Assembly (NCBI GenBank): GCA_945285915.1
Contig: CALYQL010000001.1
Location: 90,923-154,922 of the forward strand
Reading direction: 5' to 3'
Source: an uncultured Bartonella sp.
GTDB taxonomy: Bacteria > Pseudomonadota > Alphaproteobacteria > Rhizobiales > Rhizobiaceae
Length of the DNA stretch: 64,000 bases
In this document: one piece after another, positions 1 to 7,297 of the stretch
Layout: every line of letters begins with the position of its first letter
Numbering within the stretch: the first letter of the stretch is position 1
Position numbers and translations under genes: made by a program
Notes under the pieces: generated by a model
What the model saw: the letters and a program-made list of their open reading frames with translations, nothing else
Told to the model about the DNA's origin: nothing
Databases searched by the model: none

Positions 1-896
1 ACAATAGCATCAAACGGTTTGTCGTTATTATGTTTCGGATCCAATAATGTGTTGCCCAATGCAATATCGAATTTGTCATAATTGACATTATGCAAAAACA
101 TATTCATACGGGCGAGATTATAGGTGGTATGGTTGATTTCCTGACCGAAAAATCCTTCTTCAATAATGTGGTCGTCAAATTGCTTCTTCGCCTGTAATAA
201 CAAAGATCCCGAACCTGCTGCCGGGTCATATATTTTATTGACATGGTCCTGACCATATAAGGCAAGTCGGGCAATAAGCGTCGACACGCTTTGCGGCGTA
301 AAAAACTCGCCACCGGATTTACCGGCATTGGCAGCGTAATTGGAAATCAGATATTCATAAGCATCGCCGAACAGATCAATGTGATTATCCTGAAAATCTC
401 CGAGATCAAATTCCGCCACCCCCTTTAGCACCTTGGCCAAAGTTTTGTTTTTATCTTGAACAGAATGTCCCAATCTGTTGCTGGTTGTATCAAAATCGGC
501 AAAAAGGCCTTTAATATCCGGTTCAGAATCATGCCCATTAGCCGAATTTTCAATAGCGTCGAATATTTTTTTGAGGTCAATATTGAGCTCGTCATTCTGC
601 TCGGCTGTTGCAACGACATTTTCAAACAACTGACTAGGAGCGATAAAATAACCTTTTTCCTTTATCGCAAGAATACGCGTTTCGTCGGGAATGTCTTTAT
701 CTGCGATTTTTGCATAATTGATCGTTTCATCGTCTGCTTGAATGTAGTCACAGAAATTCTCACTCATAAAACGATAAAACAATGTGCCCAGCACATATTG
801 CTTGAAATCCCAACCATCAACCGAACCACGCACATTATTGGCAATTTGCCAGATTTGGCGATGCAATGCTTGACGCTGTTGTTGGCTCTCAGACAT
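1..896 (-). CDS. hsdM: Type I restriction-modification methyltransferase subunit HsdM, N-terminal part (runs off the window)
   Basis: HsdM is the adenine-N6 DNA methylase of type I restriction systems; it works with HsdS and HsdR in the cytoplasm. About 298 residues are visible. They hold the N-terminal helical domain ([15 protein letters not shown] near residue 30), then the start of the methylase domain with [10 protein letters not shown] and the SAM-binding [10 protein letters not shown]. The catalytic NPP[YF] motif would lie beyond the left edge, since the family is usually about 500 residues. The ATG at 894-896 follows AAGGGA at good spacing. No stop or frameshift is seen in the visible part. 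HsdS and HsdR, if present, are to the left. A decayed defence-like gene lies directly upstream. Confidence 0.9.
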   Translation of the reverse strand, partial: MSESQQQRQALHRQIWQIANNVRGSVDGWDFKQYVLGTLFYRFMSENFCDYIQADDETINYAKIADKDIPDETRILAIKEKGYFIAPSQLFENVVATAEQNDELNIDLKKIFDAIENSANGHDSEPDIKGLFADFDTTSNRLGHSVQDKNKTLAKVLKGVAEFDLGDFQDNHIDLFGDAYEYLISNYAANAGKSGGEFFTPQSVSTLIARLALYGQDHVNKIYDPAAGSGSLLLQAKKQFDDHIIEEGFFGQEINHTTYNLARMNMFLHNVNYDKFDIALGNTLLDPKHNNDKPFDAI

Positions 897-969
897 TTCA
901 CGACTTCCCTTAAAAACTATTTTACTTTATTTAGCGCAAAGTAAACGGGGTTAACAAGCCTATTTAAAT

Positions 970-1530
970 TCAACTGTCATCACCCAATTGCTTTTCAAGC
1001 GCCTGACGAGAAAGACCGACCATATAAGGAAGTTAATCGAGCGACCTGAATTTGACTTCGACAGAACCGTTTCCCCAATGGTTAAGATGAGAAATATTGC
1101 GGCAAAACGTCAGCAAAATTCGTTTCCGCTTTATAGGCGATATAGTGCTTCAAGAATTCTTCTTGCACATTGCCATCGAGATTAAGTATTTCTTTGCAAA
1201 AAGCCTCGAACAGTACTCGTGTAATGCCACTTTGTAAAAACGGATGATCGGCAATTGTATATGCATTCAAAACCGGTTTTTCAGGCTTGAAACGTTCAAG
1301 CGATTCTTCGGATATATCCGGTGCACACCAGATATTGATCGCCTGATTAGAAAGTTTTTTCGCCAGACACGTTCAACTTCGGTTATCAGATATTCGCGAA
1401 AATGCGTGACTTCTATCAGCGCTGCCTTGGTAACTGTTCTATTGACTAGCTCAAGAGAATACAGTTTTGGCAGCACAAAAATAACATAGGAAATGCTGAG
1501 CTCTGTTAGCGTGACGATAGGCTGCTGCAC
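970..1530 (-). pseudogene. Remnant of a DUF262-type (GmrSD-like) gene, C-terminal DUF5655 part
   Basis: Pieces in different frames read as one protein C-terminus. A first piece ends EYLITEVERVW. After a one-base shift in an A-run near 1355 it continues KLSNQAINIWCAPDIS and LNAYTIADHPFLQSG, then LFEAFCKEILNLD and YIAYKAETNF. A further gap near 1082 leads to HWGNGSVEVKFRSLD, a stop codon, and LPYMVGLSRQALEKQ. These blocks match my memory of the DUF5655 domain found at the end of DUF262/DUF1524 proteins, which resemble the modification-dependent nuclease GmrSD. About 30 family residues between the last two blocks are missing. The N-terminal nuclease part is absent or unrecognisable upstream of 1530. 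The gene is dead; the upstream limit is uncertain. Confidence 0.65.
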
Positions 1531-1667
1531 AAATGCTTAATAGAGAAACACAATTAGGTCTAAGAAGCAGGCTTTTTTCATTTTTTCAGTCTCTAAGTTT
1601 TCGTAGATGGTGTCTTGCAATGATGATCGAGTGTTTCGTTAGCATTCGTCATTCTCTCTAAAACTCT

Positions 1668-1710
1668 ATTTCCTTATTTCCCTATTGATGACATAAGGAA
1701 ATAAGGAATT
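1668..1710. repeat. Near-perfect inverted repeat, 18-bp arms
   Basis: Arms 1668-1685 and 1693-1710 are complementary at 16 of 18 positions around a 7-base loop. The core is TTCCTTATTTCC against GGAAATAAGGAA. It is AT-rich, so it is a weak terminator at best. It lies in about 290 bases without a gene, between the DUF5655 remnant and the small coiled-coil gene. Nothing else stands out in this stretch. Confidence 0.6.
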
Positions 1711-1816
1711 GCGCGCGAGCCTCGAGAAGGTCTTTGTGACTCATCGCTTAAAATGTGATGTCCTATTGTGTACTAATATCTATAGCGAAAACGATTATGG
1801 AAATATCGAGGATGCA

Positions 1817-2104
1817 TCAGGTATGTGATTGAAGTTTGTATTCGTATAATTCGTCCGGATAATTCACCTCGATAAAGTCTCTGGCGCCGTTTTGAAATGC
1901 ACCGATAATCAGATCTTTTTTTTGCGCTTCAAGCTCGGCGTTCAAATCAATCAAGCCGTTTATTGTCGCTTCTTTCTGTTTGCGCAGTTCGTACATTTTC
2001 ACCAGATACTGCACCTTTTGGTCTTCGATCTTCTCATGCTGTTTCATAAGTTCTTTGACCAAGTGGGCGGTTCGATGTTTCTTGAAATTAAAAAAGCCGA
2101 GCAA
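1817..2104 (-). CDS. Small charged coiled-coil protein, function unknown
   Basis: A 95-residue ORF that I do not recognise. It begins MLGFFNFKKHRTAH and then forms a long charged helix from about residue 15 to 70 (KELMKQHEKIEDQ, ELRKQKEATI, LNAELEAQKKDL) with a coiled-coil pattern, ending in an acidic, aromatic tail. There is no signal peptide or membrane segment. The ATG follows an AGGGAGA ribosome-binding site, which supports translation. It sits among defence and phage debris, so an accessory or phage origin is likely. Confidence 0.5.
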   Translation of the reverse strand: MLGFFNFKKHRTAHLVKELMKQHEKIEDQKVQYLVKMYELRKQKEATINGLIDLNAELEAQKKDLIIGAFQNGARDFIEVNYPDELYEYKLQSHT

Positions 2105-2297
2105 TTTTAAGTCTCCCTGGAAGATAACAACTCGTTGTTATAGCGAGACGAAAACTGGATTTTATGAGGTACGAACCGGATAGAGCGTACGTGCGTAAAA
2201 AATCACATACCGACGACACATATCCATGGTAGAAAACGCCTACAACAGATTCTCTTCTATTGTGTTTTCATTTTGTTTGAATACACTCTTTTTGGGT

Positions 2298-2507
2298 TTA
2301 CATAAAACCTTCCCTAATCGAAAGTTTTTTTGACTTCATGTCATCATATCGACCCTCAGGTTCAGAGGCAACCACCACAAAGAAATGTTCGCGACTGTTT
2401 AGTCCGTTTTTGAATGTGGACGCCTCAATGAGACCATTGTAACGCATGATTAGCTCGGTTGCTCTTATCAGCAGTTCAAGGAGCTCCGAATAGTCAACCG
2501 TCAACAA
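2298..2507 (-). CDS. Possible small protein, function unknown
   Basis: A 69-residue ORF starting at TTG. The composition is protein-like (DYSELLELLIRATELI, EHFFVVVASEPEGRY), but there is no clear ribosome-binding site. It lies just downstream of phage tail remnants on the same strand and could be a leftover of that module. A start at the internal ATG would leave about 50 residues. I recognise no family and hold this call weakly. Confidence 0.3.
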   Translation of the reverse strand: MLTVDYSELLELLIRATELIMRYNGLIEASTFKNGLNSREHFFVVVASEPEGRYDDMKSKKLSIREGFM

Positions 2508-2576
2508 TCTATAATCAATTGATTTTACTTAAAAAAATATGCTACATTAAACCGAAAGAGGTGTTCAGTTTAATCA

Positions 2577-2747
2577 CTACCGATAATAACGCGACCGGTT
2601 TATAACTATTGATAACTCTTCTTGAATAGAATTTAAAAATGCGGCATCGACACGTGTACCGGTTACGCCAGTCTCTGCATTTTGATCACGAAAACCACGC
2701 CTCCCATCGCCTAAGTCAATGTAGTTTTGTCCCTCTGTAAGATCCAT
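2577..2747 (-). CDS. Phage tail fibre protein, N-terminal fragment
   Basis: A 56-residue ORF beginning MDLTEGQNYIDLGDG and continuing GVTGTRVDAAFLNSIQEEL. The GTRV-x-AxxLN-xxQEEL pattern is typical of the N-terminal baseplate-attachment part of phage tail fibres. The ATG at 2745-2747 follows AGGAGT at 7 bases, a better start than the longer frame reaching 2774. Full tail fibres have hundreds of residues, so this is a truncated stub, probably non-functional. It follows the DUF2313 tail gene remnant, the normal order in Mu/P2-like tail modules. Confidence 0.55.
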   Translation of the reverse strand: MDLTEGQNYIDLGDGRRGFRDQNAETGVTGTRVDAAFLNSIQEELSIVINRSRYYR

Positions 2748-2792
2748 ATGATTACTCCTGATACATGAAAACAAGTGTGGTATGAGCAGGTT

Positions 2793-3338
2793 TTAAGCGT
2801 CGTAAAACATATTCCACATTATCGTAAAGCCATAAAGACGCTCCCATGTCTCACTACTGCCTGAAATGAAAAACACAGGATTAATTAACTTCAACCTGAC
2901 ACGCCATACAAACTTTTCACCTTCCGGAATAAGAAGATCACCAGCTACCATGTCATTTGCTATAGATGGCCAAAACTCATCTATTGTTGTAGAAACGCCC
3001 AAGTTGCGAGCTATTTGGGTGAAATAAGCAATCGATTGACCACCCGTTGCCGTCCATCTTTGGTGCGCATGCCGTCGTCGTTGTTCTTTTGTCTAGGTAT
3101 TTAAATCTCTTCCGCACGGATCAGCATCGAGAACACGTTCGAAATCATCCAGCAAATAATTTGATGACCGCGGATTGATTTCGTTCATCGTATCTTCAGC
3201 AGCCTGTTCACCATCCGAAAATCCATATGAAAAGGCTTAATAGAAGGCATCTATAATGCTTTCACGTTTTGCCAAGGCAAATCTAGGTGGAATTTTGGTA
3301 ATGATACTGCTTTTTATATCTTCTGATGACCGACTCAT
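2793..3338 (-). pseudogene. Phage tail protein of the DUF2313 (YmfQ / Mu gp48) family, disrupted
   Basis: Starting at the ATG at 3336-3338 the frame reads MSRSSEDIKSSI and PRFALAKRESIIDAFY, then stops. Reading resumes in another frame as FSYGFSDGEQAAEDTMNE, NPRSSNYLLDDFERVLD and DPCGRDLNT. A TAG follows, then TKEQRRRHAHQ, RWTATGGQSIAYFTQIA and TIDEFWPSIANDM, ending near WERLYGF. The LLDDFERVLDxxDPC and RWTATGGQS-x-AYF patterns are hallmarks of the DUF2313 family, which joins the tail tube to the fibre region. One frameshift near 3235 and one in-frame stop near 3088 make it a pseudogene. The start overlaps the preceding remnant as ATGA, typical of tail operons. Confidence 0.65.
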
Positions 3339-3473
3339 CTTGGAGCCTCAAAAATGACATCACCAGCAATTGGATATTCCGTTCTATCTAAATTGAATGG
3401 TCGTTCATTGTCTTCCAACCGGAAAGCAGAATTGGTATTGGCTGCTTATGACCTTCTTTTGACAGATAATTCC
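3335..3473 (-). pseudogene. C-terminal fragment of a phage baseplate-type gene
   Basis: Immediately upstream of, and overlapping by ATGA, the DUF2313 remnant is a reading frame ending FRLEDNERPFNLDRTEY, PIAGDVIFEAPR and stop. It is closed on its upstream side by a stop codon near 3470. In Mu-like tail modules the gene before the DUF2313 gene is the baseplate J / gp47 gene. The position fits its C-terminus, but similarity over so short a piece is not decisive. A minus-strand ORF at 3405-3593 covers part of the same DNA in another frame and is probably debris. Confidence 0.4.
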
Positions 3474-3616
3474 AATAAAGATAGCGTCATAAGACTCGTA
3501 AGAGCAGCTTAAATTAACTATAATTTTAAATTGATTGTTCACCATACGTTCTTTTTCTTGAAACTTTAAAATACTCATAGCAAGTTTTTTCATGAAGTTA
3601 CCTGCGGGGGAGAAAA

Positions 3617-3787
3617 ATGGACGAATACAGCAGTGAAAAGGCTAAGATAAAATCTATTATTCGTGATAGTTTGGCTAATGATAACGGACATACATCTCAA
3701 AAACCTATTATTGAGATACATATGCATGATGGTATTATTGACGTCGAATTATCTGCATCAGCCATGGGAAAACTACGGATCAAATAA
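3617..3787 (+). CDS. Small acidic/basic ORF, function unknown
   Basis: A 56-residue ORF with an unusually strong ribosome-binding site (GGGGGAG, five bases before the ATG). The protein starts MDEYSSEKAKIKSIIRDSL and ends ELSASAMGKLRIK. It has no signal peptide or membrane segment. It faces away from the phage tail remnants and is flanked on its right by gene-free DNA. The clean start signal and uninterrupted frame are the only support. The family is not recognised. Confidence 0.4.
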   Translation: MDEYSSEKAKIKSIIRDSLANDNGHTSQKPIIEIHMHDGIIDVELSASAMGKLRIK

Positions 3788-4856
3788 CGTTTTCATCGAA
3801 TGATGTTGACGTAATCTTTTTTCTGACAAGATCAAAAGAAAATACAATAAAATCAAATAGTAAGATTATGTTTATGGAGATTACGTCAAAGTGCCGAAAT
3901 CTTTTTTGCCTTTCACAGCATTTTAGGGTAGTTGATTTCATAAAATTACGGCGGTCGTAATTTTCTTCAAAGCCGGTTTTACGGGCTTTTAAAGGTGCTT
4001 CAAAGGTTTTTAAAATTTCTGCATGACATTTCACTGAAAAATAACAGACGGTCAATTTTTGTCATTATTTCGGGCGTTTTGACTAAATTCATGTGTCAAA
4101 TTTATTTTTCACGATTTAACGCACCATCACTGAAAAGCCCTTTATTTTCAGCGTGTTCCCATGAAATACCGGTTTATCCCGCCATATCCCGTCTACTGTA
4201 ATATATAATGTCAAACAACAACCGTATAAAATCTGCTGGCCCCACGATCTCATTCGTATTAAAGCATTGAATGCAACATATGCTTTTTCGATGTTTGTGA
4301 TTGCTGTTTGTTGGCTACTAATTTTACCGTAGATTATTCAGCGTGTTGTTCTAATAGATATATTCAATTATTTTCTGAACAAATCATCGCATTTTTTTAG
4401 CAACCACGTATGTTGGTTTTAAAGTTCTAATTCAATCAGAAATTTTGTGGATTTGTCTAGCCATCCGTTTCGCCCAAAAGCCTGCAACATTTGTACAAGC
4501 CTCTAATGTTTGTATGATGGGAGATGGTGAATTTTCCAGATATGCATCAGGCAGATACCTACAAAATGTTCAAAATGCATGATGTTAAAAAACTTATTGA
4601 TTTGGATATAATCTTCAAAACATTAATCTGAAATTCATCTACATACACAAATCAGTCCAAGTTTTTTAGGCATCATAATAGATAATATGGCATAGACTTT
4701 ACGATAATACCGGGCACAAAAAAACATAAGGTTCTAAATCGGCGTTCCAGTGCTTTGAAACAATCAAAAATTGTTAAATTTCATGAAACTGTATTTATGC
4801 ATGTTTTGGTTTCGAGAGATTTTTCCACTCGATTTAATTTATCTTTGAGCAACTTT
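3788..4856. other. AT-rich intergenic stretch, no convincing gene
   Basis: About 1.07 kb between the phage/defence debris and the glycosyltransferase cluster. Short ORFs occur on both strands (for example 3780-4055 minus, from a TTG without a ribosome-binding site), but none has protein-like composition throughout or a plausible start. No tRNA, terminator with a U-run or direct repeat that could mark an attachment site was recognised. Confidence 0.5.
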
Positions 4857-6290
4857 TTATTTTTTGTCTGTTTTGTTGCTACTATCAAATCCCGTTCTTT
4901 TTATACTTCCCCAAGTTGTATCTCCAGAAAAATACTTCCAAGCCGCCTTTATGCGCCAAAAGCTATTGATCTGCCTATATCCAAAACACTCGATAACGGC
5001 TGCAAGAAATAATTTGAAAATATATTTTGGTTTTCGTAAATGCCCTATGTTTATCTGTTCCAATAGAATTGCAATAAGGCTAACAAATATCCCGTACATA
5101 AAAATCATAAAAACAAATGATAATAGGAATTCTATTGTCATAACTTTAAAATAACATACGATGGGAAGTATAATATAGCTGATAAGCTCCAACACTGGTT
5201 CAGCAATATCAATAATAAAAACTATCGGTATACCGATAAGGCCAATACGTCCATAACGATAATTCAACATAATATCGCGGTGCCGGAAATAGACTTCTAA
5301 TGCTCCTCTTTGCCAACGTGTTCGTTGTTTAGAAAGCGTGGCTAAATCTTCAGGAGCCTCTGTCCAACATACAGCATCAGGAACAAATCCAATTTTATAA
5401 TCCCGCTTATTTTCCCGCATATATCGGTGCAACTTGATGATAACGTCGAAATCCTCACCGACTGAATTTCTGGTATATCCACCAACGGTGATAACATCCT
5501 TGCGGTTAAATACGCCAAACGCGCCAGAAATAAGCGTTAGAGTGTTGATATATCCCCATGCAAACCGTGCCATCAGAAAAACACGTATATATTCAAGTAT
5601 CTGAAAATAAACCAGAAGTTTGGGTCGAATATCAAAACGTTCCAAATGGCCTTTGTTGATCTTTGATCCATTGGCAACCATGACGCTGCCGCCAACAGCT
5701 ACAGTGCGTACTGGATCATCAACAAAGGGTTGGACAACACGAAGCAGGCTATCAGGTTCTAATATTGTATCAGCATCAACCATACATATGAGTTTCATGC
5801 GTGAAACATTAATTCCTGCGTTTTGCGCATCGGCTTTGCCACCATTTTCCTTATCAACAACAATGAGATTGGCATATTGCCTTGATCGATAAAGGCCTCG
5901 GATTTCTTGATGTGGCAAAATGTTGTCAACTAGTCTACTCGTTAATTCAAGCTCAAATTCTTTTATTAATACGGCCAGCATATTATCTTTGGAACCATCA
6001 TTGACGATGATGATTTCCGACATTGGATATTCCAATGAAATGAGAGAATAGACAGATTCGACAATCGTTTTTTCTTCATTATAGGCTGGAACAATAATCG
6101 AAACGGGTGGTGCATTATCTTTATAGCTTTGCCAAAGAAGACCATCTTTTGGAACAGATGCATGATGCAAATAAGCAAACAACGTCAGCAAAAGCTGAAC
6201 GAGCATTATGACAACCCAGAAACTATAGCTAGTAAAAACAAAAGCAAACGAAATATTGAAAAACCAGACAATAAACGTCCCATTCATCAT
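4857..6290 (-). CDS. Family 2 membrane glycosyltransferase (processive polysaccharide synthase type)
   Basis: A 477-residue inner membrane enzyme expected to polymerise a polysaccharide from nucleotide sugars. It has an N-terminal membrane segment (about 8-40) and a GT-A domain from about 60 with VSIIVPAYNEE, VNDGSKD, the DAD metal/donor motif (VDADT), the GED acceptor motif (SVGEDFD) and the processivity motif QRTRW. Several membrane helices follow between about 340 and 440. This layout matches PgaC/HmsR, YaiP and NfrB-like synthases. No PilZ domain is visible. It overlaps the HEAT gene by ATGA (6287-6290), so the two are translationally coupled. The sugar cannot be predicted. Nothing needed for catalysis looks missing. 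Confidence 0.88.
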   Translation of the reverse strand: MMNGTFIVWFFNISFAFVFTSYSFWVVIMLVQLLLTLFAYLHHASVPKDGLLWQSYKDNAPPVSIIVPAYNEEKTIVESVYSLISLEYPMSEIIIVNDGSKDNMLAVLIKEFELELTSRLVDNILPHQEIRGLYRSRQYANLIVVDKENGGKADAQNAGINVSRMKLICMVDADTILEPDSLLRVVQPFVDDPVRTVAVGGSVMVANGSKINKGHLERFDIRPKLLVYFQILEYIRVFLMARFAWGYINTLTLISGAFGVFNRKDVITVGGYTRNSVGEDFDVIIKLHRYMRENKRDYKIGFVPDAVCWTEAPEDLATLSKQRTRWQRGALEVYFRHRDIMLNYRYGRIGLIGIPIVFIIDIAEPVLELISYIILPIVCYFKVMTIEFLLSFVFMIFMYGIFVSLIAILLEQINIGHLRKPKYIFKLFLAAVIECFGYRQINSFWRIKAAWKYFSGDTTWGSIKRTGFDSSNKTDKK

Positions 6291-7297
6291 TTTTCCCCTA
6301 TTCGTAAGAAAAATGATGCGGCACTGCGTGCCTCTATACTTCCAGTTTGTCCTATCGTTACCAAAACCAAATGTCCACTCGAACCGTTTGATAATAAAGC
6401 CCTGCCTGCAGCATAAATGACAGGTAGATCATATTCGGTGACAAAACGCCCACATAACTTATTAAACCAATCAACATCTGCCGCTTCCAACGCGGCTATG
6501 GTATTATGCTCTTCATTGGTGGTTGTTTGTTCTGCTTCCCAAGCCTGTTTTGCTAAAACACTAAACCGTTTTTTCAATTTCTTTATTTTTGTATATTTTC
6601 TTTTTTTAGAAAAATATTGTTCATTTTGCTGATGGATAATATTGGACAGAATATTAATAGCACCAGAACGAATTAATGCTGGAATTTCTTGCCGTTGCGC
6701 GAGTTCTATCAGTTCATCAACAAACTTATTTTGCAACAAATTCTCATTCGTTGCACGGCCATGCAAAATTCTATGCCTTTGTTGGTTGATATGAATTTCA
6801 TGACTAAGTAAATCGATATCGTTGTTTAAAAGCACCAGAGCTGAAGCCGTACGAACTATTCTAGATTTATCAGCCAAGCCTTTTTCCAATATATTTTTAA
6901 CGTCTTTTATCGGAAATATGGCGAGTGCATCAATAATCTTGAGGCGAATAGAACAAGTTGACCAACGCATTTTTTTGTGCAGAGCATTAATCGCACCGAC
7001 ATTTATCAGACACGCAATCGCGAATTGCCGTGTTTCGACATTCTGAATTTTGTTTACATATCCAATAAACTTCAGAATTTCCCGCACATGCGATATTTTT
7101 AATTTTATATTCGAATGATTACTGTGGTTTCCTTTAATTAAAGTCAGAAATGCCCGTCTATTTTTTATGACGCGCTTACGCCTCATAAACATAAAAAGGT
7201 AATATCCTGTCGTGCAAACCAATACAGACAGTGAAGCCCCGGCGTAAAAAAGGCCAATCCAAATTGCTGAAGCTGTCCATGGGATTTGAATAATCAT
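6287..7297 (-). CDS. Membrane-anchored HEAT-repeat protein of the polysaccharide cluster
   Basis: 336 residues with an N-terminal membrane helix (about 10-38: WIGLFYAGASLSVLVCTTGYY), a basic stop-transfer segment (RRKRVIKNRR) and then cytosolic helical repeats. The repeats look like HEAT/armadillo units: TRQFAIACLINVGAINAL, SIRLKIIDALAIFPI, RIVRTASALVLLNND and a C-terminal pair near 290-335. A lysine-rich stretch near 235-250 interrupts them. It lies directly between the TPR/outer-membrane gene (TAA followed at once by ATG) and the synthase (ATGA overlap). A scaffold or regulatory role for the synthase is inferred from position only. It has no similarity I can see to PgaD, which fills the comparable slot in PNAG operons. 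Confidence 0.7.
   Translation of the reverse strand: MIIQIPWTASAIWIGLFYAGASLSVLVCTTGYYLFMFMRRKRVIKNRRAFLTLIKGNHSNHSNIKLKISHVREILKFIGYVNKIQNVETRQFAIACLINVGAINALHKKMRWSTCSIRLKIIDALAIFPIKDVKNILEKGLADKSRIVRTASALVLLNNDIDLLSHEIHINQQRHRILHGRATNENLLQNKFVDELIELAQRQEIPALIRSGAINILSNIIHQQNEQYFSKKRKYTKIKKLKKRFSVLAKQAWEAEQTTTNEEHNTIAALEAADVDWFNKLCGRFVTEYDLPVIYAAGRALLSNGSSGHLVLVTIGQTGSIEARSAASFFLRIGEK

Noticed and set aside
456..944. 162-residue ORF on the plus strand
   Set aside because: It is antisense to the clear hsdM reading frame, whose SAM-binding motif and ribosome-binding site decide the strand.
3780..4055. 91-residue minus-strand ORF
   Set aside because: Starts at TTG without a ribosome-binding site, and the second half is low-complexity hydrophobic sequence from AT-rich DNA.
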